Part shown: piece by piece, positions 55,657-63,401 of the stretch
How positions within the stretch are numbered: position 1 is the stretch's first letter
Layout: every line of letters begins with the position of its first letter
Source of the DNA: Nocardia asiatica NBRC 100129
Lineage (GTDB): Bacteria; Actinomycetota; Actinomycetes; Mycobacteriales; Mycobacteriaceae
Assembly: GCF_000308415.1 (NCBI RefSeq)
Contig: NZ_BAFS01000124.1
Location: 1 to 63,401 of the forward strand
Length of the DNA: 63,401 nt
Direction of reading: 5' to 3'
Translations under genes and position numbers: made by a program
Notes under the pieces: generated by a model
Told to the model about the DNA's origin: nothing
The model's input: only the letters and a program-made list of their open reading frames with translations
Database searches by the model: none

Positions 55657-56925
55657 GTGGTCGTTGAGAAGGTTCTCGTCGGAATCGTCGTGCTCGTTCT
55701 TGTCGCGCTGGTCTTCCTCGCGCTGGTCGGCGGCCACTGGTACGTATGGCGGCGGCTCGTGCGGGACACGACCGGCGCGGGGTCCCGTGCGCGTCGAGCC
55801 GGCACCGCTGTCGTGGTGGCCGGGCCGGTGCTGCTGCTGGGCGCGACGGCGGCCGAACTGCTGTCGGCTCCGTTCGCCGTGGTGCGGATCATCGCCTGGC
55901 CCGGGTATCTGTGGGGCGCGTTGTTCGTGTACCTGCTGCTGGCCCTGCTGGTCGGCGAACCGATCCGGCGCTTGGCGCTGCGCCGGATCGATCGCGGCCG
56001 CCGGGTGAGCGAACCCGCGGTGGCCGCGGCCGTTCCCGCGGCGCGACCCGTGCCGGACAACGACGACCCGGTCGAGCAGGCCGAGGTCGCGGCCACCGCG
56101 CTGCCGCGCCGTGTCTTCGTCTCCCGCGTGGTGGGCGGGGCCGCCGTCGCCGCCGCGGCGACCACAGTGGGCCTCGGCGCTTACGGCGTGCTGAACGGAC
56201 CCACCGTGAAACACGTCACCGTGCCGCTGGCGAAATTGCCGCGCCGGGCCGACGGCTTCCGCATTGCGGTGGTCAGTGACGTCCACCTCGGCCCGACCCT
56301 CGGTCGCGGTTTCGCCGAGCGAGTGGTCCGGACCGTGAACGACACCCAGCCCGACCTCATCGCGGTAGTCGGCGACCTGGTGGACGGCAGCGTCGAGCAC
56401 CTCCGCTCGGCCGTCGAGCCGCTGGCCGGGCTGCGCGCGCGCCACGGCGCGTTCTTCGTGACCGGCAATCACGAGTACTTCTCCGGCGCCGAGCAGTGGG
56501 TCGAGCATGTCCAGGAGCTCGGCATGCACCTGCTCGCGAACGCCCGCACCGAGCTGCCCGGATTCGACCTGGCGGGCGTGAACGACGTGCAGGGTGAACG
56601 AACCGGGCAGGGCCCGGACTTCGGCAAGGCGCTCGGCGACCGCGACCGGTCGCGCACGGCCGTGCTGCTGGCGCACCAGCCGGTGCTGATCGACGACGCG
56701 GTGGCGCACGGCGTCGACCTGCAGCTGTCCGGCCACACCCACGGCGGCCAGATCTGGCCGGGCAACTATCTTGCGGGCTTGGCGAACCCGACCGTCGCCG
56801 GGCTGGAGCGCTACGGCGACACCCAGCTGTACGTGTCCAGGGGAGCCGGGGCGTGGGGCCCGCCGGTGCGGGTGGGCGCACCGTCGGACATCACCGTCGT
56901 AGAACTCGCCTCGCTACAGGCTTGA
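55657..56925 (+). CDS. YkuE-like membrane metallophosphoesterase with internal Tat motif
   Basis: 422 residues, GTG start. Hydrophobic segments at about 5-28, 47-70 and 76-102 are followed by arginine-rich loops, then LPRRVFVSR (about 150-158) and a fourth hydrophobic segment. The catalytic domain (about 200-415) has DVHLG, GDLVDG, GNHEY and SGHTHGGQ, the binuclear-metal motifs of the calcineurin-like phosphoesterases. Positive charges place the loops inside, so the catalytic domain should be outside. B. subtilis YkuE, a related enzyme, is a Tat substrate, so this protein may be anchored by three Sec helices and a Tat-translocated one. Confidence 0.88.
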   Translation: MVVEKVLVGIVVLVLVALVFLALVGGHWYVWRRLVRDTTGAGSRARRAGTAVVVAGPVLLLGATAAELLSAPFAVVRIIAWPGYLWGALFVYLLLALLVGEPIRRLALRRIDRGRRVSEPAVAAAVPAARPVPDNDDPVEQAEVAATALPRRVFVSRVVGGAAVAAAATTVGLGAYGVLNGPTVKHVTVPLAKLPRRADGFRIAVVSDVHLGPTLGRGFAERVVRTVNDTQPDLIAVVGDLVDGSVEHLRSAVEPLAGLRARHGAFFVTGNHEYFSGAEQWVEHVQELGMHLLANARTELPGFDLAGVNDVQGERTGQGPDFGKALGDRDRSRTAVLLAHQPVLIDDAVAHGVDLQLSGHTHGGQIWPGNYLAGLANPTVAGLERYGDTQLYVSRGAGAWGPPVRVGAPSDITVVELASLQA

Positions 56926-56952
56926 CCGCGCCTCCCGGCCCGGCACCGGCGT

Positions 56953-56990
56953 CCGCCGCGGCGCCCGCGCCCACCCGCGCGCCGCGGCGG
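56953..56990. terminator. Hairpin between convergent phosphoesterase and TerD-AIM24 genes
   Basis: A 12-bp inverted repeat (56953-56964 with 56979-56990), 28 bases past the phosphoesterase stop and about 80 bases past the other gene's end, suitable as a bidirectional terminator. Confidence 0.65.
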
Positions 56991-57069
56991 TGCGGGCCGA
57001 CGCGTGGCGCGGGTTGACGATTCGCGACGGCGCGCGCTCGTGCGGGGCCCGGAGGCGCGCGTCCGGCCG

Positions 57070-58650
57070 TTATCCGAACAGCCCGCCGAGCACACCGCCG
57101 CTCTGGCCGGCTTCCTGTCCGCCGCCGGTGCCCCCGAGGAAGCCGCCGGGCGGCAGCTCCGACGGCTGCACGATGACGAATCCGCGCCCGGAGAAAGACA
57201 GTGTCATCCCCTCGCCGGTGCTGCGGCCCATCAGTCGGCCCAGTCCGAAGGAATCGTTGCGTTTGATGCCGGTCTGCAGGCTCGACGACCAGGCCACCGC
57301 GGCCTGCGGGTCGGCGTAGGTCGGCTGGTCGACGTTGAGCACCACCGGCGTGCCGTGCGTGGTGATGGCGATGCGGCCGCGGCCGGTGAAGACGCAATTG
57401 AACAAACCGGCGTTGCTGGCGAATCCGGCGGCGCCCTGCACCATCCGGATGTCGTAGCGCAGCGAGGAGTCGAAGGCGAGCACGTTGGCGCCGTTGATGG
57501 TCAGGCCGTCGGTGCCGTCCAGGTCGATGGTGTGCACGTCGGCGGCGCCGTTGGCGACGAAGAGGTCGCCGCGCCCGGACACCTTCATCAGCGGAACGCC
57601 TTCACCGGTCAGCCGCTGCTGGATCGCCCGGCCGATCCCGCCCGCGCCGAGCGCCTGGAACTGCAGATCGCCCTGATAGGCCACCATTGATCCGGCCCGG
57701 GCCATGACCTCGCCGTTCACGGCCACTTTGATCATCTTGCCGCCCTGCTTCTGGATGCCCGCGCCGGTGACCTCGGCGTGGCTGGGGGCGAACAGTTCGC
57801 TCTGCATGGGCAGCGCTCCTTGCTGAGGTGCGGGCATCGGTGGTGGCGGCGCGGCGGCGGCCGGTGCGGAATAGGCCGGTTGCGGGGGATGGGCGGGCGG
57901 TGGCGTGGGCTGATATGCCGGGGGCGGAGCAGGTTGGTACGCCGGGGGCGGAGCAGAGTGATACGCCGGGGGCGGGGGAGGTTGATACGCCGGGGGCGGA
58001 GCGGGTTGATACGCCGGTGGGGGAGCCGGAGCGGGCGGCGCGGGCGGCGGAGCCGGTTCGTCATCGATGTTGACGCCGAAAGCCGTCGCGATACCGGCCA
58101 ATCCGTTGTCGTAGCCCTGTCCGACCGCGCGCACCTTCCAGCCGCCGCCGCGGCGGTAGATCTCCACGCACACCACGGCCGTCTCGGTGCTCAGCCCGGT
58201 CATCGGGAAGGTCAGCGTGCCGGAGGGAGAGGCAATGGTCGCGCGCAGCGAGTTCGCGGCCGCGAAGGTGGGCGGACCATTGCCGTCCAGGCTCGCGGTG
58301 ACGACGACGCGTTCCACGTCGCCGGGCAGCGCGGTGGTCTGGATGTCCACCGCGTCACCGGCGCCGCGGCCGTGCCGATAGGTGACACCCGGCGCGACCG
58401 GTTGGTTGAAGAAGACGAAATCGGCGTCGGAGCGCACTCGCCCCGTCGAGCCGAGCAACAGCGCCGAGACGTCGACCGGAGCCGAACAGGTGACGGTCAC
58501 CGTCATCCGATCGCCGGGCGCGGGGCGGTTCTCGCCGCGGGCGAGGTCGGTCACGGCAGGCCGTCCGATCCGCGGGGGCGGCGCCGTCGGGTTGACATGC
58601 GATTCACGGGCTCCAGTGTGTCGTGCGCCCGGAACGCGCGCCACAGGCAT
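57070..58650 (-). CDS. TerD-AIM24 fusion protein with Pro-rich repeat linker
   Basis: 526 residues from ATG 58650. An N-terminal TerD domain (about 30-175; DVSALLLGSTGRVRSDADFVFFNQP) with calcium-type acidic loops is typical of tellurium-resistance proteins. A linker follows (about 180-265) of PPPAYQP repeats. The C-terminal AIM24 domain (about 275-495) has MVAYQGDLQFQ and RGDLFVANGAADVHTIDLDG blocks. The end is a Gly-rich GGFLGGTGGG tail. Such fusions occur in actinobacteria; TerD proteins bind ligands in stress responses and AIM24 proteins assemble into scaffolds. The linker repeats are also seen at the DNA level. Confidence 0.88.
   Translation of the reverse strand: MPVARVPGARHTGARESHVNPTAPPPRIGRPAVTDLARGENRPAPGDRMTVTVTCSAPVDVSALLLGSTGRVRSDADFVFFNQPVAPGVTYRHGRGAGDAVDIQTTALPGDVERVVVTASLDGNGPPTFAAANSLRATIASPSGTLTFPMTGLSTETAVVCVEIYRRGGGWKVRAVGQGYDNGLAGIATAFGVNIDDEPAPPPAPPAPAPPPAYQPAPPPAYQPPPPPAYHSAPPPAYQPAPPPAYQPTPPPAHPPQPAYSAPAAAAPPPPMPAPQQGALPMQSELFAPSHAEVTGAGIQKQGGKMIKVAVNGEVMARAGSMVAYQGDLQFQALGAGGIGRAIQQRLTGEGVPLMKVSGRGDLFVANGAADVHTIDLDGTDGLTINGANVLAFDSSLRYDIRMVQGAAGFASNAGLFNCVFTGRGRIAITTHGTPVVLNVDQPTYADPQAAVAWSSSLQTGIKRNDSFGLGRLMGRSTGEGMTLSFSGRGFVIVQPSELPPGGFLGGTGGGQEAGQSGGVLGGLFG
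57865..58060. repeat. Tandem repeats encoding the PPPAYQP linker
   Basis: About six to eight near-identical units of 24 bases (consensus GTTGATACGCCGGGGGCGGAGC and variants) within the TerD-AIM24 gene, concentrated between 57915 and 58020. Such repeats can change copy number by slippage. Confidence 0.7.
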
Positions 58651-58714
58651 CCCCTGGCCGCGCGTTCACCAGGCATTTCACCTACGGTGTCGCCCGTTCA
58701 CCGATTCCTGTCAC

Positions 58715-58753
58715 GCGACGAGAGCCCGGCCGTATCGACCGGGCTCTCGTCGC
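58715..58753. terminator. Perfect 15-bp hairpin terminator
   Basis: Arms 58715-58729 and 58739-58753 with a 9-nt loop, ten bases past the stop of the minus-strand gene at 58763. It isolates that gene from the TerD-AIM24 gene. Confidence 0.8.
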
Positions 58754-58762
58754 GAACGGAGT

Positions 58763-59059
58763 TCAGAGGACCTCGGCGTACATGGTTCCGTCGAGGATGC
58801 CGAATTCGACCTGCCCGGGAAACAGGGGCAGTGCGCCGGTGGCGTGCTGGGTGTGGTTGATGGCGATGGTTTCGGTGGCCCATCGGTGCAACGGCTCGGG
58901 TAGGCGCAGAACCCGGTGGTCGGTGCAGCGGACGTACGGGTAGGTGATCTCGCCGGGCCGGGCGAGCGGGTTGTGGATGTCGAGGGCGGCGATGTCCAGG
59001 ACCAGTCCGGTGTGCTTGGCGGAGGCGACGGTCGGTGGCTGCAGTTCGATGTCGTCCAT
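58763..59059 (-). CDS. Small protein of unknown function (98 residues)
   Basis: 98 residues from ATG 59059. It has no signal peptide and no membrane segment; mixed alpha/beta composition with a YPYVRCTDHRVL segment and a C-terminal PGQVEFGILDGTMYAEVL. Codon usage is of the coding type, with a strong terminator just downstream. No ideal Shine-Dalgarno was seen. I do not recognise a family. The single Cys-Thr-Asp-His patch might bind metal or be structural. Confidence 0.65.
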   Translation of the reverse strand: MDDIELQPPTVASAKHTGLVLDIAALDIHNPLARPGEITYPYVRCTDHRVLRLPEPLHRWATETIAINHTQHATGALPLFPGQVEFGILDGTMYAEVL

Positions 59060-59471
59060 GACCGAGACGGTAACTCGAAGGATGCCCGATGCGGGTGATT
59101 CCACGCGAATGTCGGTGGGATTTCATGGGAAGTGGGGGGACGGCGAGGTTCATCGAATCGGGTGAACCCCACCGCTACCACCAGCGATCGCGGCCGGCTT
59201 GGGCATACCGGGGCCGCGCTGGATGTCCCGGAGCCACCGGGACTGTGCCGAGCCTAAGCGACGCTGGAGGTTCGCGGTGGCGTTTCCCGGAAATCGGCGA
59301 TGATCACCGCCCGGCCCGGATCGGGGAGCGACCGGTCGGTAACCCGCGTCGGAATGTCCGGTTCGCGGGAGAGCGGCCTACTATGCGTGCGGCGTGAATG
59401 AAGCTGTGCGCGTTGAGTATCCGGCACGGCTGTGTGCGGTTCGATTTTTCTTCAGGAGAGGGTGTAAAGAC
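59060..59471. other. Intergenic region between divergent small-protein genes
   Basis: 412 bases. No convincing gene. A TACTAT hexamer near 59380, about 90 bases upstream of the 62-residue protein, could be a -10 element with poor -35. A reading frame of about 100 codons at 59089 has no ribosome site or family resemblance. Confidence 0.6.
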
Positions 59472-59660
59472 GTGCTCTATGTAGTCATCGCGGCCATTGT
59501 CATCACGTTGTTGGCCGTGTCGGCCGCGGCGATGGTCTGGGATCCGCGCCGTCGTGCCGAAATGGACGAATACGAGTACGACATGGACGACGACGCGGGC
59601 GCGTCGGACGGTTACGCCCGCCAGGGCAGTGTCGAATGGCCGCGCAGGGAGAGCGTCTGA
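59472..59660 (+). CDS. Small membrane protein with acidic tail (62 residues)
   Basis: GTG 59472 with AGGAGAGGG about 11 bases upstream, a somewhat long spacing. Residues 1-22 form one hydrophobic helix (VLYVVIAAIVITLLAVSAAA) and the rest is hydrophilic and acidic (EMDEYEYDMDDD). A strong hairpin follows. Unknown; the layout is that of a single-pass regulatory or adaptor protein. Coding potential is good but a small gene is always less certain. Confidence 0.6.
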   Translation: MLYVVIAAIVITLLAVSAAAMVWDPRRRAEMDEYEYDMDDDAGASDGYARQGSVEWPRRESV

Positions 59661-59697
59661 TCTGCGGAAACGGCCGCCCGCGGGCGTGCGTGAATCC

Positions 59698-59725
59698 GGT
59701 GCCCAGCCGAATGCGGCTGGGCACC
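59698..59725. terminator. Bidirectional hairpin terminator
   Basis: Perfect 12-bp stem (59698-59709 with 59714-59725) with a 4-nt AATG loop, placed between convergent genes 59472-59660 and 59763-60467. Confidence 0.8.
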
Positions 59726-59762
59726 ACGCGTTTCGGCGGCCTTCGTGCGGTCGGCGGGCCCG

Positions 59763-60467
59763 TCAGCTCACGGTGAAAGCACGCCATGCCGCGTGCAGGC
59801 CCTGCCCGCGCAGCGAGGTGCTGTGCCCGTCTTCGATCGGATGCAAGGTGATGATGCCGAAACCGATCTGCACGGTCTCCGGCAGCTGTGGCGCGTGGGC
59901 GCGATACACCGGGGCGTCGTCCACGTACCAGCTCGCGGTGCCCGCTGCCCGGTCCAGGGTGACGCTGTAGCGGTGGAATTCGCCGGGTTTGATGTCGACT
60001 CCTGCCAGCGGGGCGTGCACGACGTGGCTGAACGCCTCGTCCGCGGGGACGACACCCGGCACGAGCAGCCGTTCGTGGATCGCGTAGGCGTGCTTGCTCG
60101 TGGCGATCAGGTCGAAGACCTGGGCGCTGCTCATATCGAGGACGTTGAAGGCGGCGAACCCGTCGCGGTAGTCCTCGCCGGTGACGCCGATGTTCTCCGC
60201 TGCCATCTCCACGGCGAAAGTCCGTGGTCCGCCGGTGAGGTCGAACGCCTCGGTCGAGACCATCAGGTGCTTCGGGTTGTCCAGGATCTGGACCTCGGCA
60301 TGGGACCGGGTGAACGCATCGATCCGGACCGACACGGCGCCCTCTCCGATCTCGGTGCGGGCGGCCGGGTCGGCGTAGCGCCAGGACTGGCCGTCGCCGA
60401 GGGGTACCTCCAGGAAACGCCACCGGTCCTCGCGTAGATCCGGTCCGGCCAAGTCGTCGTATGTCAT
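59763..60467 (-). CDS. Concanavalin-like fold protein of unknown function (possibly DUF6081)
   Basis: 234 residues without signal peptide. The beta-rich pattern with DLREDRWRFLEVPL near the N-terminus, EFHRYSVTLDRAAGTASWYVDD in the middle and QIGFGIITLHPIE at the end suggests a jelly-roll or LamG/concanavalin-like fold; I recall DUF6081-type proteins of Streptomyces and Nocardia with this pattern, with limited certainty. It lies 25 bases downstream of the methyltransferase gene on the same strand, so they may be cotranscribed. ATG 60467. Confidence 0.65.
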   Translation of the reverse strand: MTYDDLAGPDLREDRWRFLEVPLGDGQSWRYADPAARTEIGEGAVSVRIDAFTRSHAEVQILDNPKHLMVSTEAFDLTGGPRTFAVEMAAENIGVTGEDYRDGFAAFNVLDMSSAQVFDLIATSKHAYAIHERLLVPGVVPADEAFSHVVHAPLAGVDIKPGEFHRYSVTLDRAAGTASWYVDDAPVYRAHAPQLPETVQIGFGIITLHPIEDGHSTSLRGQGLHAAWRAFTVS

Positions 60468-60492
60468 GTGTGGCAGTCCTCTCAGCCGAGTC

Positions 60493-61404
60493 CTAATCGG
60501 CGGAATTCGATAGGTCGTCCTGGGCGGCCCGGCGGCGCAGGGTGGTTACGACGCCGTTCGACGATCCGGGTTTGTAGCCGACACCGCCGAGCAGCAAGCG
60601 TTCCTCGGTCAGCCGCGGGCGCAATGCGGGCCCCATCGGCCACCAGTCGTCGAGTTCGACCAGGCCGGGCTCGATCAATTCGAGATCGCCGAAGTACGAC
60701 GCGATCTGCTCGCGGGTGCGGTACCAGCCGGAGCCCAAGCCCATTTCGGTGAACCGCCGTTGCAGCTCGACGGCCATGTCGTGCGCCTCGCCGCCGTCGG
60801 CCGGATCGTAGAAATGCGTGATCGCGACGTAGGAGCCCGCGGGCAGCGCGGCGATGTACCGGCGCATGATCCCGGCGGGATCGAGATCGTCGTCGACGTG
60901 ATGCAGGATGCCGCACAGGATCAGCGCCAGCGGGCGGGTGAGATCGAGGTGCGGGGTGACCTCGGAATGTTCCAGCAGGGTGTCCGGGTCGGTCAGGTCC
61001 GCGGGCACGAAGTGCGTGTACGCGTTGCGCTCGAGCAGCACGCGACCGTGGATGTTGCAGACCGGGTCGTTGTCGACGTAGACCACGCGCGCCTCGGGAT
61101 TCTCCTGCTGCGCGATCTCGTGGGTGTTGCCGACGGTCGGCAGGCCGGCGCCGATGTCGAGGAATTGATCGATGCCCGCGGTCCCGGCCAGGTATCGCAC
61201 CACGCGGTGCAGCCAGCGCCGGTTCATGCGGGCCACGTCGCTCTGGCGCGGCGCGACTTCGGCGACCTTGTCGCGCACATAGCGGTCGACTTCGTAGTTG
61301 TCCTTGCCACCGAGGGTGGCGTCGTAGACGCGGGCGATACTCGCGCGTGTCGTGTCCACGCCGACCGGCGCGCGGACACCGGTCTGGGGAGCGGGATCGG
61401 ACAT
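60493..61404 (-). CDS. SAM-dependent methyltransferase (DUF574 / Methyltransf_19 family)
   Basis: 303 residues. The family N-terminus (RASIARVYDATLGGKDNYEVDR) and the SAM-binding loop FLDIGAGLPTVGNTHE are characteristic; YVDNDPVC supplies the acidic SAM contact, and the C-terminal WWPMGPAL and GGVGYKP segments are also seen in many actinobacterial paralogues. Such proteins are very numerous in actinomycetes and mostly of unknown substrate. ATG 61404 follows AGAGAGGTC. Confidence 0.92.
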   Translation of the reverse strand: MSDPAPQTGVRAPVGVDTTRASIARVYDATLGGKDNYEVDRYVRDKVAEVAPRQSDVARMNRRWLHRVVRYLAGTAGIDQFLDIGAGLPTVGNTHEIAQQENPEARVVYVDNDPVCNIHGRVLLERNAYTHFVPADLTDPDTLLEHSEVTPHLDLTRPLALILCGILHHVDDDLDPAGIMRRYIAALPAGSYVAITHFYDPADGGEAHDMAVELQRRFTEMGLGSGWYRTREQIASYFGDLELIEPGLVELDDWWPMGPALRPRLTEERLLLGGVGYKPGSSNGVVTTLRRRAAQDDLSNSAD

Positions 61405-61579
61405 GGAGACCTCTCTCTAGTTTCCGTCGCCTGGCTCACCAGCCTAGGGTCCGCCGAATCACCGGGCAATCCGGGCGAATGCGTTCGGCCAGTGTCGATT
61501 TCATGTTCGATCGGTGTGCGGCGACAGGCAGCCGAGCATCAAAACTGGTCGGTATGTATGGATGCTCGCGAGTGCCGGC

Positions 61580-62047
61580 TCAGGACGCGCCGGGCCGATG
61601 CAGGACACGTCCGGGCAGCCAGCCGCCCGCGACGTGCGTCACGCGCCACCAGTCGATACGCACCGCGACCGCCTCGATCGGCGTCGACAAGAACGGCTCG
61701 ATCTGCGGCTCCTTGCGTAGCAGCGTTCGAAAGGTCTCCTCTCGGTCGCTCGTACTCGTCCGGGCCACCGCCGTGCCGAGGCCCTGCGCGAACGGATCGA
61801 GGAACCCGCCGGGGACGACCTTGACCCCGATGCTCGGATTGGCTCGCAGGCAATCCCACGTACGCCCGCCGGACTCGAGCACGAGCGTCAAGTGGAACGG
61901 ATCCCCGTCCAGCTCGGCGAAGAACGCGTTCGAGCACCAATTCACGCCGTCCTTCGACGTCGCGAGGTCGATGCTGGTGTAGCCGAGTATGCCAGTCAGC
62001 TCGGCACGAATGTCCTGATCGGTGGTCTGCACGTCGTTCGATGTCAT
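61580..62047 (-). CDS. FMN/F420-binding split-barrel protein (pyridoxamine 5'-phosphate oxidase-like)
   Basis: 155 residues. Split-barrel flavin/cofactor-binding pattern: the N-terminal helix, DGVNWCSNAFFAELDG, LVLESGGRTWDCLRANPSIGVKV and VAVRIDWWRVTHVAGG follow the PPOX-like family. Such proteins bind FMN, F420 or heme. ATG 62047 is preceded by GGAG at good spacing; an upstream extension was rejected as unlike the family. Divergent from the XRE regulator. Confidence 0.75.
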   Translation of the reverse strand: MTSNDVQTTDQDIRAELTGILGYTSIDLATSKDGVNWCSNAFFAELDGDPFHLTLVLESGGRTWDCLRANPSIGVKVVPGGFLDPFAQGLGTAVARTSTSDREETFRTLLRKEPQIEPFLSTPIEAVAVRIDWWRVTHVAGGWLPGRVLHRPGAS

Positions 62048-62386
62048 GTCGCGCTCCGTGGTGGGGGACGGGTGCTGTGCCGCGGCCGGCGCTCCGAGGA
62101 GGCGACGTTCGACGGGCCCGTCGTCGACGTCGTGGCGCTCCTCATCCGCGGGGCCGCCGTCGAGGGCGACTCTACGCACACCGGTCTCGCCGTGCGCGGG
62201 TTCTGGGACAGATATTGCGTTGTCCCTCTTGTGAATCCATGCGCACGCACCGAATTTCCGGCACGCGTCCGCGTCGCGGCGGTCCTTCGGGCGACTCCGA
62301 GTAGGATCGTCAGCCGACGTTTCAGAAAGCTGTGATGGTGGAGGCACTACGCCCCGCGGCTAACCCCCGATCGGCCGGAGGCACGC
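62048..62386. other. Divergent intergenic region
   Basis: 339 bases between the PPOX-like gene (minus) and the XRE regulator gene (plus). Promoters of both should lie here. I see no operator palindrome or gene that can be supported. Confidence 0.6.
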
Positions 62387-63262
62387 ATGAGCAACGACGA
62401 CGACAGCGCGGATTTCCCTGCCGCGGAACGTGGTCCGACCGTTCTGCGGATCGCGCTCGGCAGCCGGTTGCGTCAGCTGCGCGAGGCGGGCGGGATCAGC
62501 AGGGAGGCCGCGGGCGACGCCATCCGTGGATCGCACGCCAAGATCAGTCGCCTGGAACTGGGCCGCACGGGGTTCAAAGAACGCGATCTGCGCGACCTGC
62601 TGAGCCTCTACGGGGTTGTCGAGCCCACTGAACGCGAAACGTACTTCGAGCTGGCTCGCCGGGCCAACGACCCGGGGTGGTGGCAGCACTACAGCGATCT
62701 GCTCCCCGCCTGGTTCGAGACCTACATCGGCCTCGAACAGGCCGCCACCACCATCCGCACCTACGAGGCGCAATTCGTGCCGGGCCTACTGCAGACCGCC
62801 GATTACGCGCGCGCCGTCATCCAGCTCGGCAACACCGACGAGACCGAACGCCGCGTCGCCATCCGCATGCGCCGCCAGGAGATCCTCTACCGGGTGGCCG
62901 CCCCTACGCTGTGGGCGGTCATCGACGAGAACGCGCTGCGCAGGCCGGTCGGCGGGATGGAGGTGCTGCGCGAGCAGATCGAGCATCTGCTCGCGATGGC
63001 GGACCGGTCCAGCATCAGAATCCAGGTGCTGCCCTATTCGGCGGGCGGGCACTCCGCGGCGGGTGGTCCGTTCAGCATCCTTCGTTTCCCGGAGCCGGAG
63101 CTGGCCGACATCGTCTACACCGAGCAGCTCACCAGCTCGCTGTATTTCGACAAGCAGCGCGATGTCGAGCTGTACATGTCGGTGATGAACCGGCTGAGCG
63201 TGGAGGCGCTGTCGCCGGCCGACAGCGTGCGTTTCCTGCGGGACCTGCTCGTCCAGATGTAA
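62387..63262 (+). CDS. XRE-family HTH regulator with DUF5753 domain
   Basis: 291 residues, ATG 62387 preceded by GGAGG at ideal spacing. The N-terminal HTH is GSRLRQLREAGGISREAAGD with KISRLELGR, and the C-terminal DUF5753 domain (about 100-285) begins FVPGLLQTADYARAV and includes RMRRQEILYR and RIQVLPYSAGGHSA. In actinomycetes such regulators are usually followed by a small DUF397 gene, here beyond the window edge (139 bases remain). Possible regulator of the unseen downstream gene. Confidence 0.93.
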   Translation: MSNDDDSADFPAAERGPTVLRIALGSRLRQLREAGGISREAAGDAIRGSHAKISRLELGRTGFKERDLRDLLSLYGVVEPTERETYFELARRANDPGWWQHYSDLLPAWFETYIGLEQAATTIRTYEAQFVPGLLQTADYARAVIQLGNTDETERRVAIRMRRQEILYRVAAPTLWAVIDENALRRPVGGMEVLREQIEHLLAMADRSSIRIQVLPYSAGGHSAAGGPFSILRFPEPELADIVYTEQLTSSLYFDKQRDVELYMSVMNRLSVEALSPADSVRFLRDLLVQM

Positions 63263-63401
63263 TCGGGCGAACAGGGCGCGGTGGCCGCCCCGGCCATCTA
63301 TCCGGCGTGTGGCCGAGAGTTTGCCGATGGAGTCGATCGTCGCCGTGCTCGCGCGGTATGTCGGTGTTGGACGCAAGGCGAGCGAGCGCTGTTGGGAAAC
63401 C

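Noticed and set aside
57865..58060. Regular short repeats that might be read as a CRISPR array
   Set aside because: Units are about 24 bases with no unique spacers and encode a PPPAYQP linker in frame with two known domains.
59089..59397. 102-codon plus-strand reading frame
   Set aside because: No Shine-Dalgarno, Arg/Gly-biased composition typical of shadow frames, and no recognisable domain.
62048..62347. Upstream extension of the PPOX-like protein by about 100 residues
   Set aside because: The added residues are unlike the family, and ATG 62047 has a good ribosome site.

Overview
The window is high-GC actinobacterial chromosome, most likely Nocardia or a close relative. Pointers are the many GTG/TTG starts, an F420-type luciferase-like oxidoreductase, a DinB/DUF664 (mycothiol-transferase type) protein, a DUF574-type SAM methyltransferase, an XRE regulator of the DUF5753 type, a DUF5995 secreted protein, PknB-like kinase architecture, and two related secreted glycine-zipper proteins of a kind I associate with Nocardia. 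It reads as ordinary accessory/core chromosome: no rRNA, tRNA, CRISPR array, phage or intact insertion sequence was found.

Layout. 1-2 kb: a biotin carboxylase with a strong terminator, then a scar holding a truncated GNAT gene and the 3' end of an IS110-type transposase. 2-9.7 kb (minus strand): one tight eight-gene run in the order acyl-CoA dehydrogenase, thioesterase-like protein, alpha/beta hydrolase, then an UgpC-UgpB-(metallophosphodiesterase)-UgpA-UgpE type ABC importer; this looks like uptake and breakdown of a glycerophospholipid-derived or acylated substrate. 9.9-15.2 kb (plus): a VanB/PDR-type reductase, a secreted glycine-zipper protein, a MerR regulator broken by one missing base, its coupled membrane protein, and a CrtI-like oxidoreductase. 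15.2-19.3 kb (minus): quinone oxidoreductase, Ohr with its regulator OhrR, a sugar dehydrogenase lipoprotein and a Tat-type dienelactone hydrolase lipoprotein. 19.4-24.4 kb: a CocE-type secreted hydrolase, an LLM oxidoreductase with a PucR-type regulator, and gluconokinase.

24.5-31.8 kb (minus): membrane-anchored and secreted proteins of unknown function, an M50-like protease, a Ser/Thr kinase with an extracellular domain, a BASS-family transporter and a Gfo/Idh/MocA oxidoreductase. 32-38.8 kb: a CitA/CitB-type two-component system divergent from a sulfonate/nitrate-type ABC importer, then a CNT nucleoside transporter. 38.9-40.2 kb (minus): the most interesting locus, a two-gene operon in which a small helical protein ends in, and a single-pass membrane protein begins with, matching RHIM-like amyloid motifs. 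40.5-53.2 kb: GlxA-type regulator, HD-domain protein, siderophore-interacting protein with a candidate iron box, nitroreductase, LLM oxidoreductase, class C beta-lactamase-like hydrolase, amino-acid permease, MFS exporter, and a DUF779/aldehyde dehydrogenase/GAF-regulator cluster. 53.4-63.3 kb: a second glycine-zipper secreted protein, a Gly/Trp/His-rich secreted protein, DinB protein, a YkuE-like membrane phosphoesterase with an internal twin-arginine motif, a TerD-AIM24 fusion, small unknown proteins, a methyltransferase, an FMN-binding protein and the XRE regulator.

Functions come from motif reading and memory of families; no database search was run. Starts were chosen from Shine-Dalgarno sequences, family N-termini and gene overlaps.
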